Assembly: GCA_022009815.1 (NCBI GenBank)
Contig: CP091725.1
Span: 1,054,001 to 1,118,000, forward strand
Direction of reading: 5' to 3'
Source: Bacteroidales bacterium
Lineage (GTDB): Bacteria; Bacteroidota; Bacteroidia; Bacteroidales; Muribaculaceae
DNA length: 64,000 nt
This document shows positions 38,572-49,855 of the stretch, piece by piece (the stretch's first letter is position 1; each line of letters opens with the position of its first letter). Position numbers and translations under genes: made by a program. Below the pieces are notes generated by a model. The model did not search any database and had not been told where the DNA came from. It saw nothing but the letters and a program-made list of their open reading frames with translations.

Positions 38572-39438
38572 TTATGGCTGTTTTGGTGTAATCGTATGTT
38601 TGCGTGTGGTGTCGGAAACTTCGCTGACTGCTACCGACACCAGCGGGTCGGGCGACTCCTCGTGGCCGAGGCTTACGTCCTGCTGTATCTTCAGGCGTGG
38701 CGTGTTGATGCGTTTGCTTGCCACAATCTGTCCGTGCCATTTCAGCGTGATGGTGTCGTAGAAGTCCCATCCTTTCACCGGCAGCACTTCTTGATAGAAC
38801 CGCTTCAGCTTGGCGAATTTCTTGTCAAGGTCGGTCAGGTCGCCGAGGTTCACGGTGATTCCTGCCATCTGGGGGATGATGTAGACGTTGCGCGGGTTGG
38901 CGGCGTTGATTGCCGAAACCATTTCGTCAGCCTCGGGATGGCTGGAGAGGAAGTCGATGAGCGGCAGAAGCTGTGTGGGCTGAAACCGCTTGCTGAAATG
39001 TCCGCTTACGACGGGCACGTCGAGGAAGAATCCTTCGTTGGCTGGGACGTGCTTGCCGGCGCGGTTGATGTAGTACGACTGGTTGCCGTCAAAAACCCGC
39101 ATCACGGGCTGTATCGGCTCCAGGTCGATGCACAGGCTGTTGTCGCTGCGGGTGTAGCACTGCACGTGCTCTACGTAGTATTGCTTGTTGAACGTGCGTT
39201 CAATCTGCTCCTCGCTGATGTTGACGAGGCGTTTGCCCTTGACATTGAAGCCGAGGCGGTTCATTTCCGACAGGATAAACTTGTCGGTGATGAACCGGAT
39301 GGAGTCGTTGGGGTTTTCCACAGTCACGACAATGCCGCTGCACGTGGCGTCGCGCCGCGCGGCACTGGTCCAGAAGAATGAGCCTATGACGTAGGCAACA
39401 ACCAGGATTGTCGATATGTAGAACAGTAACTTTTTCAA
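38572..39438 (-). CDS. ftsQ: Cell division protein FtsQ
   Basis: A 288-residue bitopic protein. A short cytoplasmic N-terminus is followed by one membrane helix (LLFYISTILVVAYVIGSFFW), then a POTRA-type domain (DSIRFITDKFILSEMNRLGF) and the FtsQ beta domain. The start codon is TTG at 39438. TTGA overlaps the true murC stop (TGA 39435-39437), suggesting coupled translation. FtsQ links the Z ring to septal synthesis with FtsL and FtsB. Four bases separate it from ftsA. Confidence 0.92.
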   Translation of the reverse strand: MKKLLFYISTILVVAYVIGSFFWTSAARRDATCSGIVVTVENPNDSIRFITDKFILSEMNRLGFNVKGKRLVNISEEQIERTFNKQYYVEHVQCYTRSDNSLCIDLEPIQPVMRVFDGNQSYYINRAGKHVPANEGFFLDVPVVSGHFSKRFQPTQLLPLIDFLSSHPEADEMVSAINAANPRNVYIIPQMAGITVNLGDLTDLDKKFAKLKRFYQEVLPVKGWDFYDTITLKWHGQIVASKRINTPRLKIQQDVSLGHEESPDPLVSVAVSEVSDTTRKHTITPKQP

Positions 39439-40825
39439 TGTTTTTGCTTTACCACTTCACAAATTTGGGGCAGATAGTTGCAGATGTCGCCTGCACCAAC
39501 TGTCAAAAGTACGTCAAAATTATAATTTTTTATTGTTTCTACCAAAGAATTTTTATTGCAAAGTGCTTTGTTTTTTTGCATTTTATATCTTTAAGTATGA
39601 TTTCTGACGTCACTCCGGGTATCGGAAGCTCGCGGGCTGGGTAGATGTCGAGCAGCAGAACGTCGTCGGCGAGCGACAGGGCTTCGGCGAATTGCGGAGC
39701 GAAATCGCGGGTACGGGTGTAGAGGTGCGGCTGGAAAACTACGGTCAGTCGGCGGTTGGGGTATAAGTCCTTGACGGAGCGGATGCTTGCCTTGAGTTCG
39801 TCGGGGTGGTGGGCATAGTCGTCGATAATCACTTTGCCGTTTTTGCCGGACTCTTTGAGCCAGAACTCGAAGCGGCGCTTTGGACCGAGGAATGTGCCTA
39901 CGGCATTGCGCATCACGTCGTCGGGCACGCCTACCAGCTGGCATACTGCCATTGCTGCCACTGCGTTCTCGATGTTGATATCGACAGGCACGCCGAGTTT
40001 GACGTCTTTGATTGTGCCTTTGGGGCTTACGAAGTCAAACACGATTTCGCCGTCGCCCTTGCGCACGTTTTCTGCGTGGAAGTCGCCCTCGTTGCGCGAG
40101 TAGTGGTAGACGGCGACGCCCTGCTGTGGGCGCGGACGCAGTTTCAGTCCGGTGTGGCAGATGAGTGTGCCGCCGGGCTGGATTAGCTCGGTGAAGTGGG
40201 CGAAACTTTCCAGATATGCCTCCTCTGTGCCGTAGATGTCGAGGTGGTCGGGGTCGGTGGCTGTAACCACTGCTATGTAGGGGTTGAGCCAGTGGAATGA
40301 GCGGTCGAACTCGTCGGCCTCGATGACGGTGTAGGGGCTTGTCTGGCTGAGCATGAAGTTGCTGTCGTAGTTGCGCAGGATGCCGCCGAGGAAGGCGTTG
40401 CAGCCTATCTCGGAGGAGTGCAGTATGTGTGCCGCCATGCTCGATGTGGTGGTCTTGCCGTGTGTGCCTGAGAAGCAGAGCCCCTTGGAGTCGTGGGTGA
40501 GCAGTCCGAGCACCTGGGCGCGTTTCATCACGTCAAATCCGCCGTCGCGGAAATATGTGAGCCCGGGATGGGTCGACGGCACCGCGGGGGTGTAGACCAC
40601 GAGTGTGGTCGCCTTGTCGCGGCAATAGCCGGGAATCAGCTCTGCCGCATCGTCGTAGGTGATTTCGGCGCCTTCGGCTGTCAGTTCGTCGGTGAGGGCA
40701 GTGCGTGTGCGGTCGTAGCCAGCCACTTTAAGCCCTTTTGATAGATAGTATCTGACGAGAGCCGCCATGCCTATGCCTCCGGCTCCCACAAAATATACGC
40801 TTTTATATTGTTTTTTTTCTGCCAT
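39435..40825 (-). CDS. murC: UDP-N-acetylmuramate--L-alanine ligase (3' frameshift)
   Basis: About 463 residues. The N-terminal Rossmann domain reads YFVGAGGIGMAALVRYYLSKG, the ATP loop CFSGTHGKTTTSSMAAHIL, and the central domain includes EADEFDRSF and IDDYAHHPDELKASI. The raw frame ends at 39539 with 428 residues. Restoring one base in the T run 39571-39577 adds a C-terminus containing FDVLLTVGAGDICNYLP, the typical MurC end, and stops at 39435 over the ftsQ start. It adds L-Ala to UDP-MurNAc. Confidence 0.95.
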
Positions 40826-40840
40826 AGTCTTTGTTTGGTT

Positions 40841-41950
40841 TTATTGTTCAACGATTTGCATTACGCGGTCAACGATGTCGCCGACGGCGTTGCGCAATGC
40901 CATTTTGGAGATGTTGGCCGACAATTTCTGCAGCTTGGCGTCGTCTTTCACAAGGGCGAGCGCCTCGGGCATAAGCTTGTCGGCGGCTTCGGCGTCGCGC
41001 ACCATCACTGCAGCGCCGTGGTCGACGAGTGCCATCGCATTTTTTGTCTGATGGTCCTCGGCTACGTTGGGCGACGGCACAAGGAGTGAGGCTTTGCCGA
41101 GCAGCTGCAGTTCGGAAATGGAGCTTGCTCCCGCACGCGACACCACAAGGTCGGCGGCGCGGTATGCCTCGTCCATATTCGACACGAAAGCCTGCTGCAC
41201 CACGTTGCCGGGTTGTTTCTCCTGCATTGTGGCGCGTGCCTGCTCATCGTAGATTTTGCCGGTCTGCCAGATCAGTTGCACCTCGGAGTCGGCTTTTATC
41301 GTGTCGAGAGCCGCGGCGATGCAGTTGTTGACGGTGCGGGCGCCGAGCGAGCCTCCCACCACGAGGATTGTGCGTCGGTCGGGGTCGAGTCCGAATTTCT
41401 GCCTTGCCTGTTGCGGCGTGAGCGTGCAGTTGAGGATGTTCTGTCTCACGGGGTTGCCCGTGACGAGGATTTTGTCGGCAGGGAAGAAGCGTTCCATGCC
41501 TTCGTATGCCACGCATATAGCGTTGGCTTTCTGTGCGAGCAGCTTGTTGGTCACTCCGGCGTAGGAGTTCTGCTCCTGTATGAGCGTCGGGATGCCTTTC
41601 TTTTGTGCCTCCTTAAGCATTGGTCCGCTGGCATATCCGCCCACGCCGATGGCGATGTCGGGCTTGAAGTCGCGGAGAATCTTTTTTGCCAGATGCATAC
41701 TTTTCAGCAGCCGGGCAACGACTTTGACGTTGCGCAGCAGATGCTTGCGGTCGAAACCGCTGACGGGCAGACCAACAATTTTGTAGCCTGCCGCCGGCAC
41801 TTTCTCCATCTCCATACGGTTTTCTGCACCGACAAAGAGGATGTTGGCATCCGGACGGCGTTCCTTGATGCCGTTGGCTATCGACAGCGCCGGGAAGATG
41901 TGTCCGCCGGTGCCGCCACCGCTGATAAGTACATTCAATTGTTTTTTCAT
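40841..41950 (-). CDS. murG: Undecaprenyldiphospho-muramoylpentapeptide GlcNAc transferase
   Basis: 369 residues from ATG 41950 (MKKQLNVLISGGGTGGHIFPA). GT28 fold: the glycine-rich loop at residue 10-20, GVGGYASGPML, and the UDP-GlcNAc site VVGGSLGARTVN and SRAGASSISELQ. The conserved membrane-docking patch is near residues 70-90. It makes lipid II from lipid I at the inner membrane. It lies between ftsW and murC in the dcw cluster, with short gaps. Confidence 0.96.
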   Translation of the reverse strand: MKKQLNVLISGGGTGGHIFPALSIANGIKERRPDANILFVGAENRMEMEKVPAAGYKIVGLPVSGFDRKHLLRNVKVVARLLKSMHLAKKILRDFKPDIAIGVGGYASGPMLKEAQKKGIPTLIQEQNSYAGVTNKLLAQKANAICVAYEGMERFFPADKILVTGNPVRQNILNCTLTPQQARQKFGLDPDRRTILVVGGSLGARTVNNCIAAALDTIKADSEVQLIWQTGKIYDEQARATMQEKQPGNVVQQAFVSNMDEAYRAADLVVSRAGASSISELQLLGKASLLVPSPNVAEDHQTKNAMALVDHGAAVMVRDAEAADKLMPEALALVKDDAKLQKLSANISKMALRNAVGDIVDRVMQIVEQ

Positions 41951-41993
41951 ATCTTGATAAAACGTCTTGTTGTTCAATAGTTTATAAAAGCCG

Positions 41994-43281
41994 TCAGTCG
42001 TTGCGTGTCGGGTTGGCGGCGCGCATGCTTTCAGGCAGTGCTTCCTTTTCCTTGCGCACGTCTTTCTCGGCGCTTGTCTGTGTTGCCGTGCGGCTTACGC
42101 TGAGCATCACTCCGAAGGCGATGCTTATCACCAGCACCGACGTGCCGCCTTTAGAAATCAACGGCAGCGGCTGTCCCGACACGGGAAACACTCCTGTGTT
42201 GATTGCCATGTGGAAGTAGGCCTGAAGCACCACCATCACTGCCATTCCCATCACGAGGAAGGCTGGGTAGGCGCGGTTGCACTTGCGCGCGATGTTTCCG
42301 GCGCGCATCAGCAGGGTGAAGAACAGTCCAATCAGAAACAGTCCGCCGAACAGTCCGAGTTCCTCCACGATGATAGAGAACACATAGTCGGAAAACGCCA
42401 GAGGCAGACGGCTGCACTCGCGGGAGTTGCCCGGCAACACGCCAGTGATGCCTCCGTGGGCCTGTGCCATGTATGAGTACATCTCCTGGTCGTTCTTATC
42501 GGTTATCTTCTGCTCATAGAGCGGGGTGCGGAATCGCTCGAAGAAGCGGTCCATACGGGCGTCCCATGTGCTGGCGCGCGGCGTGGTGGCCTTGGCTGCC
42601 TGTTCTGTCTGCTCCGTTTCCGCTTTCCGGGTCGGAGAGGGTGTTTGCCTCGGCGCAGCTTTTTATGCCGAACAGAATGGCGACCACAACGCTGAATAAA
42701 AGCACGGCGCGCATGAAAGCCTTTCCGCTCACCTTGCCTATGATGATAAGCGACAGGCTGATAAGGACGAACAGCAATGTGTTGGTCATGCCTTGCATCA
42801 CGAGGAGGCTGCCGAACATTCCGACGATTACCGCCGATATCCATAGTCCCCTGTCCTTGATGCGCCCTTGTTTGTGGTCGATGTTGGTTGCCATCACCAG
42901 CGACAGCAGAAACACGATTGCAACCTTGGCGAGTTCCGCCGGTTGTATAGTGAAGCCGGGAAGGTGCACGGCACGTTGCGCCCCGTTGATGTTTTTGCCG
43001 AAGAATGCTGCAAACAGCATCAAGCCGATGGCAATGAGGCTGAACACATTGCCGTAGTTGACATATTTGGTGTAGTTTATGCGCGAGCAGGCAATCATCG
43101 TCACCACACCGATGGCAAGATACGTAAGCTGTCTGACCATTGGTTCCATCAAGTCGTTTTTTATCTCGCGGCTCGACGCACTGTAACTTTCCACCACCGA
43201 TATCACCAACAGTGTGATATAGATGCCGAGGATGTAGGTGTCGGGTTTGCCGACTTTGGTGTTTGTCGTTGCTTCAGCCAT
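41994..43281 (-). CDS. ftsW: Lipid II polymerase / FtsW (frameshifted)
   Basis: A SEDS-family protein of about 430 residues. The frame breaks at the T run 42624-42626 in the periplasmic loop after NTLSDPE. About ten membrane helices are visible. The signature in the second half includes HGGITGVLPGNS, FSDYVFSIIVEELGLFGG, FHMAINTGVFPVSGQPLPLISKGG. The first half has INGAQRAVHLPGFTIQPAELAKV. FtsW polymerises septal glycan with its partner PBP (the ftsI product here). Essential for division. Confidence 0.95.
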
Positions 43282-43301
43282 AACGTGATGCCTCGTTTCT
43301 G

Positions 43302-44647
43302 TTATTTCTTAAGTTTTCTGACTTCGTCTTTGAATTGACGTCCGCGGTCTTCGTAGCTCTTGAAGAGGTCGAAACTTGCGCAGCATGGCGACAACAGCAC
43401 AGTGTCGCCGCTCTTGGCAAGGCGTGTAGCCTCGCTCACCGCGTCGCCGATGCTGTGGGTGTCGGCTATCACGGGAACTTTCCCGGCGAAGAATGTCTTG
43501 ATTTCTCGTTGTCCTTGCCCATGCACACGATGGCTGAAACTTTGTCGGTGACAAATTTTTCGATTTCCGAGTAGTCGTTGCCTTTGTCTTTGCCTCCAAG
43601 AATCAGAACCACAGGCGTTTTCATACTCTCAAGCGCATACCAGCAAGAGTTTACGTTGGTGGCTTTGGAGTCGTTAACGTAGCGGATGCCGTTGATGGTG
43701 TCAACGTATTCCAGACGATGCTCAACCGACTGGAAGTCGGACAAGGCTTTGCGGATTACGTCCTTCTTGATGTTGAGCAGCGATGCCGACAGACCTGCGG
43801 CCATAGAGTTGTAGAGGTTGTGCAGACCGTTGAGGGCGAGCTCGTCGACAGGCATCTCGAAGTCGGTGCCTTCGGCGGCATTGAACACCAGAGTGTCGCC
43901 GTCGCAGTATGCGCGTGCGCCTTCCTCGTTGTGCTCAGAGAACGGCAGCATCTGAGCCTCCACGTTGATGTGGTTGAGCTGCTCTGCAATCACAGGGTCG
44001 TCTTCCCAATAGATGAACGAGTCGTCTTTTGTCTGGTTCTGGAGAATGCGGAACTTTGCGTTCACATAATTCTGCATCTCATAGTTGTAGCGGTCAAGAT
44101 GGTCGGGAGTGATGTTGAGCAGCACGGCGATGTTGGCTTTGAAGTCATACATGTTGTCGAGTTGGAAACTGCTCAGCTCAATCACGTAGACATCGTGGTT
44201 GGCTGTCGCCACCTGATATGCGAGGCTTGTCCCCACGTTTCCAGCCAGACCCACGTTCAAGCCGGCGTCCTTGAGGATGTGGTAGGTAAGCATTGTGGTT
44301 GTTGTCTTGCCGTTACTACCCGTGATACATACCATTTTCGCATCGGTATAGCGTCCGGCAAATTCGATTTCCGAAATCACCGGGATGTTTTTAGCCTTTA
44401 TTTTCTGGATGATAGGCGCTGTGTCGGGGATGCCCGGACTTTTCACCACCTCGTCGGCGGCAAGGATGCGCTCCTCGGTGTGGTGGCCTTCTTCCCAGTT
44501 GATAGAGTACTCGTCAAGACGTGCCTTGTATTTGTCGGCAATGTTTCCAAAATCGGAAAGCCAAACGTCCATTCCTTTTACTTTTGCGAGGACCGCGGCG
44601 CCTACGCCGCTTTCTCCTCCGCCAAGCACTGCAATTCTTCGAGTCAT
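43302..44647 (-). CDS. murD: UDP-N-acetylmuramoylalanine--D-glutamate ligase (3' frameshift)
   Basis: About 448 residues. It has IAVLGGGESGVGAAVLAK at the N-terminus, the ATP loop CITGSNGKTTTTMLTYHIL, NITPDHLDRY, and VEHRLEYVDTINGIRYVNDS. The C-terminal domain continues in a second frame after the T run 43502-43504: GKDNEK joins to IKTFFAGKVPVIAD and LSPCCASFDLFKSYEDRGRQF. It adds D-Glu to UDP-MurNAc-L-Ala. The start overlaps the mraY stop (TAATG). Confidence 0.95.
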
Positions 44648-45909
44648 TATCGTATTTTTAAAGTTATAAATGTCAATATTGCAAGAAATATGCCAATAAT
44701 CCAGAATCTTACGGTGATTTTCGACTCAGGGATGGCATTGAACGGATGCTGCCAAAGCACGCCCTTGTCGCCTGTGCCTTGTTTCTGGAAATGGTGGTGG
44801 AGCGGAGCCATCTTGAAGATGCGCCGTCCGGTGCCGGTCTTGCGCCGGGTGTATTTGAAATATGCTGTCTGAAGAATCACCGACAGGTTTTCAACGAGGA
44901 AGATTCCGCAGAGGATTGGGATGAGCAGCTCCTTGCGGATCAGGATTGAGAACACGGCGATGATGCCACCGAGCGTAAGGCTGCCGGTGTCGCCCATAAA
45001 CACTTGTGCAGGGTAGGCGTTGTACCACAGGAAGCCCACCAGCGCGCCGATGAATGCCGCTGCGTAGACCATCAGCTCGCCGCTGCCTGGGATATACATT
45101 ATGTTTAGGTAGGACGAGTAGATGATGTTGCCTCCGAGATAGCACATGATGGCGAGCGCCACTCCGATGATTGCCGATGTGCCGGTTGCGAGTCCGTCGA
45201 TGCCGTCGGTGAGGTTGGCGCCGTTTGACACAGCCGCTACCACGAAGATTGTCACGAGGACAAACAATATCCAGCCGCCGGTCTCGGCGTTGTCGCCCAT
45301 CCATTTGGTGAACCACGCATAGTTCATGTTGTTGCCTTTCACAAACGGGATTGTGGTGATTGGCTGCTTCTCTTCCTGCGATTTGTAAGTCACCTCAATC
45401 TGATGGTTGGCAGCGTTTTGCGTCTCGATGTTCTCGCGCACCACGATGTCGGGGCTGAGATACATTGTCAGTCCGACCATCAGACCCACGCCCACCTGAC
45501 CTACAATCTTGAACTTGCCAGCCAAGCCGTCCTTGTTGTGCTTGGCGAGTTTCTTGTAGTCGTCGAGGAAGCCGAGCAGTCCGAAGAGCAGTGTTGACAC
45601 CACCATCAGAATCATGTAGACGTTTGTGAAGTCGCCAAGCAGCAGGCATGGCACGATAATGGCGATGATGATGATCACGCCGCCCATTGTCGGTGTGCCG
45701 GTCTTGCTCATTTGTCCTTCAAGTCCGAGGTTGCGCACAATCTCGCCCACCTGCATCATTTGCAGACGGTCGATGATGTGCCGACCCACGATTGTGGCGA
45801 TGAGGATTGACAATATCAACGCCATACCCGACCTGAAGGTCAGATATTCAAACAGGCGTGCGCCGGGCACGTCGAATTGCTGTAGATAATCGAATAAATG
45901 ATAAAGCAT
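44647..45909 (-). CDS. mraY: Phospho-N-acetylmuramoyl-pentapeptide-transferase
   Basis: A 420-residue polytopic protein, longer than the E. coli enzyme (360) because of an extra periplasmic/cytoplasmic loop around residues 150-215, a usual Bacteroidetes feature. Motifs are [29 protein letters not shown] (catalytic Asp pair), [30 protein letters not shown], and the C-terminal [12 protein letters not shown]. It makes lipid I. Three bases from murE. Confidence 0.97.
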   Translation of the reverse strand: MLYHLFDYLQQFDVPGARLFEYLTFRSGMALILSILIATIVGRHIIDRLQMMQVGEIVRNLGLEGQMSKTGTPTMGGVIIIIAIIVPCLLLGDFTNVYMILMVVSTLLFGLLGFLDDYKKLAKHNKDGLAGKFKIVGQVGVGLMVGLTMYLSPDIVVRENIETQNAANHQIEVTYKSQEEKQPITTIPFVKGNNMNYAWFTKWMGDNAETGGWILFVLVTIFVVAAVSNGANLTDGIDGLATGTSAIIGVALAIMCYLGGNIIYSSYLNIMYIPGSGELMVYAAAFIGALVGFLWYNAYPAQVFMGDTGSLTLGGIIAVFSILIRKELLIPILCGIFLVENLSVILQTAYFKYTRRKTGTGRRIFKMAPLHHHFQKQGTGDKGVLWQHPFNAIPESKITVRFWIIGIFLAILTFITLKIR

Positions 45910-45912
45910 TGT

Positions 45913-47388
45913 TTATTGTTGTAATTCTTTTTCTTCGTTAAAAATCTCCTGTACCACTTCCTTGTCGTCGAAATGGTGCTTCACTCCGCAGATTTCCTGA
46001 TAGTTCTCGTGTCCTTTGCCGGCAATCACGACCACGTCGCCCTTTTGGGCAAACTGAGCCGCGGTGCGGATGGCCTCGCGACGGTCGGCGATGCGCAGCA
46101 TGCGTCTGCGGTCGTCGGCGTCAAGCCCCTCGACCATATCGTTGAGGATGTCGTCGGGATTCTCGAAGCGCGGGTTGTCGGATGTGAGTATCAACTTGTC
46201 GCTCAGGCGTGAAGCCTCTTTCGCCATGATTGGACGCTTGCCGCGGTCGCGGTTTCCGCCGGCGCCGACAACGGTGATTATTTTGCCGCGTGTCCCCACC
46301 ACGTCGCGCACGGTCGAAAGCACGTTGACCAAAGCGTCGGGTGTGTGGGCATAGTCGACGATTGCCGTGTAGCCGCGCGGCGACTCAAAAGTCTGGAATC
46401 GTCCGGCAACAGGCACCAGTCGGCTCATGTCGACCAATGTGCGCTCCTCGTCGAAACCGAGCAGGCGTGTGGCTCCGTAGACGGCGAGCAGGTTGTAGGC
46501 GTTGAATCGTCCGGTGAACAGCACCTCCACTTCGTGGCGGTCAATGTTGAGCAGCGTTCCGTTGAGCCGGCTCTCGATGATTTTGCAACGGAAGTCGGCC
46601 TGCGAGCGCAGCGAATATGTGTATTTCTTTGCGGCGGTGTTCTGCAGCATGAACTGTCCAGCCTTGTCGTCGGCGTTTACCAGAGCGAACGCGTCGGCAG
46701 GGAGGATGTCGAAAAACCGTTTTTTCGCCCTCATATATGCGTCGACAGTCTTGTGGTAGTCGAGGTGGTCGCGCGTCAGGTTGGTGAAGATTGCACCGCG
46801 GAACCGCAGACCGTCGATGCGGTGCTGGTCGGCAGCGTGCGAGCTCACTTCCATAAACGCATATTCGCAACCTTCCTCCACCATTTCGTGCATCAAGCGG
46901 TTGAGCGTCAGCTGGTCGGGAGTGGTCTGTGTGGCAGGCACCGCACGTCCGTCAACATAGTTGCATACGGTTGAAAACAGACCGGTCTTGTAGCCCATCA
47001 TCCGCAGCATCTCGTAGAGCAGCGTGGCGGTGGTTGTCTTTCCGTTTGTTCCGGTTACGCCCACAAGCTTCAGCTTGTCGGTAGGGTTGTCGTACCATTC
47101 CGAGGCGAGGAAGCCCAGCGCCGAGGCGCAGCATTCCACCTTTATATATGTCACATCGCTGTCGAGCACATCGGGCAGCGTCTGGCATACCACAGCCGTC
47201 GCTCCAGCCTTCACCACGTCGGGGATGAATTTATGTCCGTCGACGGTGACGCCCGGCACGGCTACAAACAAGGCGCCCGGCGTAATCTTCCGCGAGTCGC
47301 TCTCGATGCCTGAGATTTCCTTGTCGGTAGCACCGGTGATGCTGACCGCTTTAATTCTTGACAATAATTGAGATAAAATCTTGCTCAT
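45913..47388 (-). CDS. murE: UDP-MurNAc-tripeptide synthetase MurE
   Basis: A 491-residue Mur ligase. The ATP loop reads [19 protein letters not shown], with [14 protein letters not shown] and [12 protein letters not shown]. The third-substrate motif is [11 protein letters not shown]; the DNPR form is known from meso-diaminopimelate-adding MurE, so meso-DAP peptidoglycan is inferred. The start is ATG at 47388, 7 bases from the PBP gene stop. It adds the third amino acid of the stem peptide. Confidence 0.96.
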   Translation of the reverse strand: MSKILSQLLSRIKAVSITGATDKEISGIESDSRKITPGALFVAVPGVTVDGHKFIPDVVKAGATAVVCQTLPDVLDSDVTYIKVECCASALGFLASEWYDNPTDKLKLVGVTGTNGKTTTATLLYEMLRMMGYKTGLFSTVCNYVDGRAVPATQTTPDQLTLNRLMHEMVEEGCEYAFMEVSSHAADQHRIDGLRFRGAIFTNLTRDHLDYHKTVDAYMRAKKRFFDILPADAFALVNADDKAGQFMLQNTAAKKYTYSLRSQADFRCKIIESRLNGTLLNIDRHEVEVLFTGRFNAYNLLAVYGATRLLGFDEERTLVDMSRLVPVAGRFQTFESPRGYTAIVDYAHTPDALVNVLSTVRDVVGTRGKIITVVGAGGNRDRGKRPIMAKEASRLSDKLILTSDNPRFENPDDILNDMVEGLDADDRRRMLRIADRREAIRTAAQFAQKGDVVVIAGKGHENYQEICGVKHHFDDKEVVQEIFNEEKELQQ

Positions 47389-47394
47389 ATATAA

Positions 47395-49500
47395 TCAATT
47401 ATTTAAATGCAAAGTTGCTTTCGTTCCTTTTCTTAGCGGAGAGCCGGCGGCAGGAATCTGCTGGGCCACATAGCCCGTTCCGCTTATTTTTGTCACAGTC
47501 ACACCGCAGCGTTCAAGAGTTGCCACGGCATCGCGCAGTCCCATTCCTAAAACGTTGGGCACCATTCCTTTCTCGTTTCCCTTGCTTTTCATCTGGGAAT
47601 ATGACTTAGCCTTCATCTGGCTCAGCACTCTTGTGGTCTTGTCGCTGCTCATCGCCATCAGGGTAGGTGCGCGGTGGGTGTTGTCGTCCTCTTTTCTGAA
47701 GTCTGACTTGTTGCCGAGCATCCCCCGTGCATACATCTTCAGGGCAGTGTTCATCAGCACCCGTCCGCTCACCAGCTGCGCGCTGCGTATGCGGGGAGCG
47801 TTGAACACCACGATGCACGAATACATCGGTTTGTCGTAGGGGAAGAAACCTGTAAACGTCACCCGGAGTTTGTTTGTGTATCCCACGCCAGGCTCCATGA
47901 TGCGTGCGGTTCCGGTTTTTCCGGCAATCTCCACGAAGTTGTTCTGCAGCCGCGGTGCCGTAGGCACACCCTTGCGGTCGCTCCACACCACGGCTCGCAG
48001 CATTGACCGCACCTCGCTTGCCGTCTTCGGGCTGAACGCCTGTTTCCGCACATACGACACCGGAATTGATTTTATCAGCGAGTCGTTTCGCCACAGTTCC
48101 TTAACAAGCCGCGGGCGCACAAACTTTCCGTCGTTTGCGATTGCGTTGATGATTGCAAGGTTGGTGACCGGCGACTGTTGCACGGCATATCCGTAGCAGC
48201 AACGCGACAGGTTGATGCGCCAAGGGTTTTCCATCTTCTTGTCGGGGCTTCCGAGTGGCTGTATTGTAGGTCTGCTCTCGCCGGAGATTCCGATGTTGAG
48301 CGGTTCGAAGAATCCGATTTCCTCAAGGCGTTTGCGGAATTCCCACGGTTTTTCTCCATAGTGGCTCGTGATTATCCGTGCGGTTCCGATGTTGCTTGAT
48401 CCGGCGAGCACCTCGGTCACCGTCGGGTTCGCTCCGATGGAGTGGGTGTCGGTGATAGGTCTTGCTTGGGCGTATGGGAAGCTCGCGCCGACTGTAACAG
48501 GGGTGCCAGCATGCACAAAACCGTCCTCGATAGCGATGGCAAGCGATATAGGCTTCATCACCGAGCCAAGTTCCCATGAGCGCACGGCGTGGTTTACGGT
48601 CTCGATATAGTCGTGGGCTGTTTCGTTCCACGACAGGTTGGAAATGGCTTTGATGTCGCCCGTCTTCACGTCCATCAGCACCGCAGTCGCCCATTCCGGT
48701 TCCTGCTCGACGCACATATTGTAAAGCTCCGTTTCGAGGATGTCCTGAATATGTACGTCGATAGATGTCAGGATGTCGTATCCGTTGATGGCGGCGATGT
48801 CCTCCCACTCCTTTATCGCAGTGGTCAGCTGCACCTTCTTTTTGACGCCCGGCTTGCCGTATAGCAGCGAGTCAAGCTCTTTCTCCAGCCCCGACGTTCC
48901 GTGCTTCAAATCGTTGATGTTGCCGATGCTTCGAGCTGCCATGCGTCCGAACGGCTTCTCGCGGCAGTCGAGCGCCTGCGCGGTTATGATTGTCCTGCCG
49001 TTTTTGGTGTTCAGATAAGCGAACGTGCGGAGCGTGTCGAGTTCGGCTTTGGTCATTTTCTTTGAAATGAGGAAAGTGCGCGACCGGTTGTCTTTATCCT
49101 TTTTAATCTCATTGTCAAACAGCACCTTCCATTGAGCAGCCGTGCGTTGGGGCTGTGTGTGCAGCGATTCGAGCTGAGCGCACAGTCTCGGCAGCAGCGA
49201 GTCGATGGCCTCGGTCTTGAAGTTTGGCGAGCGCAAGTCGAGTCTCACCATATAGTATCTCACGCTCACCGACAGAATCGAGCCGTCGGAAGCAAGAATC
49301 TTTCCACGTTCGGGCGTGATGGAGTCGCCGCCCACAAGCGTTCCCGCCGCCTTCTCGTTCCAGAGAGGAGCGTCGACAACCGTTGTTTTGAAAAGCATCG
49401 TAGCAATAAGAATGGCAAAAAGCGCAATGATAATGAATATCATGCGGTAACGGTTGAGCATGCCCTGCTGTATTTTACTTTTCTTTTTCTTCTCCTCCAT
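47395..49500 (-). CDS. ftsI: Septal penicillin-binding protein (FtsI / PBP3-like) with PASTA domain
   Basis: 701 residues from ATG 49500. It has a cytoplasmic start rich in Lys, one membrane helix (about 20-40), and a pedestal domain with GGDSITPERGKIL. Transpeptidase motifs are SxxK in WELGSVMKPISLA, SxN in LAGSSNIGTARI, and KTG in EIAGKTGTARIM. A single PASTA module at the C-terminus (VPNVLGMGLRDAVATLERCG) binds glycan or stem peptides. Partner of FtsW in septal cross-linking. The start overlaps ftsL. Confidence 0.95.
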   Translation of the reverse strand: MEEKKKKSKIQQGMLNRYRMIFIIIALFAILIATMLFKTTVVDAPLWNEKAAGTLVGGDSITPERGKILASDGSILSVSVRYYMVRLDLRSPNFKTEAIDSLLPRLCAQLESLHTQPQRTAAQWKVLFDNEIKKDKDNRSRTFLISKKMTKAELDTLRTFAYLNTKNGRTIITAQALDCREKPFGRMAARSIGNINDLKHGTSGLEKELDSLLYGKPGVKKKVQLTTAIKEWEDIAAINGYDILTSIDVHIQDILETELYNMCVEQEPEWATAVLMDVKTGDIKAISNLSWNETAHDYIETVNHAVRSWELGSVMKPISLAIAIEDGFVHAGTPVTVGASFPYAQARPITDTHSIGANPTVTEVLAGSSNIGTARIITSHYGEKPWEFRKRLEEIGFFEPLNIGISGESRPTIQPLGSPDKKMENPWRINLSRCCYGYAVQQSPVTNLAIINAIANDGKFVRPRLVKELWRNDSLIKSIPVSYVRKQAFSPKTASEVRSMLRAVVWSDRKGVPTAPRLQNNFVEIAGKTGTARIMEPGVGYTNKLRVTFTGFFPYDKPMYSCIVVFNAPRIRSAQLVSGRVLMNTALKMYARGMLGNKSDFRKEDDNTHRAPTLMAMSSDKTTRVLSQMKAKSYSQMKSKGNEKGMVPNVLGMGLRDAVATLERCGVTVTKISGTGYVAQQIPAAGSPLRKGTKATLHLNN

Positions 49501-49855
49501 TGTCAGTGTCGTTTGTAGAGTCCAGATAATATGGCGGTTGCTCGGCAACTTTCAGGTACAGGTGAAGAGTGTCGAGTTTTTGGGTCAGCTCGCTCTCTCG
49601 GATTTTGCTGCTGTATTCCGAAGAAGCGTTGACCATGTTTGTCTTGGCGTTTGCGAGTTCCTCGCTCAGATGTATTATTTGGGCGATTTTCAACTGCACA
49701 TCGAATTTGAAAGAGATGTAGATGATGAACATAGCCACAACAACCACAACGCCGATGATGTTGCGCTTGTAGTCTTTTACGGAAAGCCACTGTCCGCGGT
49801 ATATGCGCTTCAGCATTCTGGGCGATTTCTTAGGTTTCTGCTCGTCGGCCATCAC
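49475..49855 (-). CDS. FtsL-like cell division protein
   Basis: A 126-residue bitopic protein with a basic N-terminus, one membrane helix (about 34-52, NIIGVVVVVAMFIIYI), then a coiled-coil-like stretch (IIHLSEELANAKTNMVNASSEYSSKIRESEL), and an acidic tail. Its position between rsmH and ftsI is that of ftsL, and Bacteroidetes FtsL-like proteins have this size and layout. Sequence similarity to proteobacterial FtsL is not detectable by eye, so the call rests on topology and synteny. It overlaps both neighbours. Confidence 0.85.
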   Translation of the reverse strand: MMADEQKPKKSPRMLKRIYRGQWLSVKDYKRNIIGVVVVVAMFIIYISFKFDVQLKIAQIIHLSEELANAKTNMVNASSEYSSKIRESELTQKLDTLHLYLKVAEQPPYYLDSTNDTDNGGEEKEK

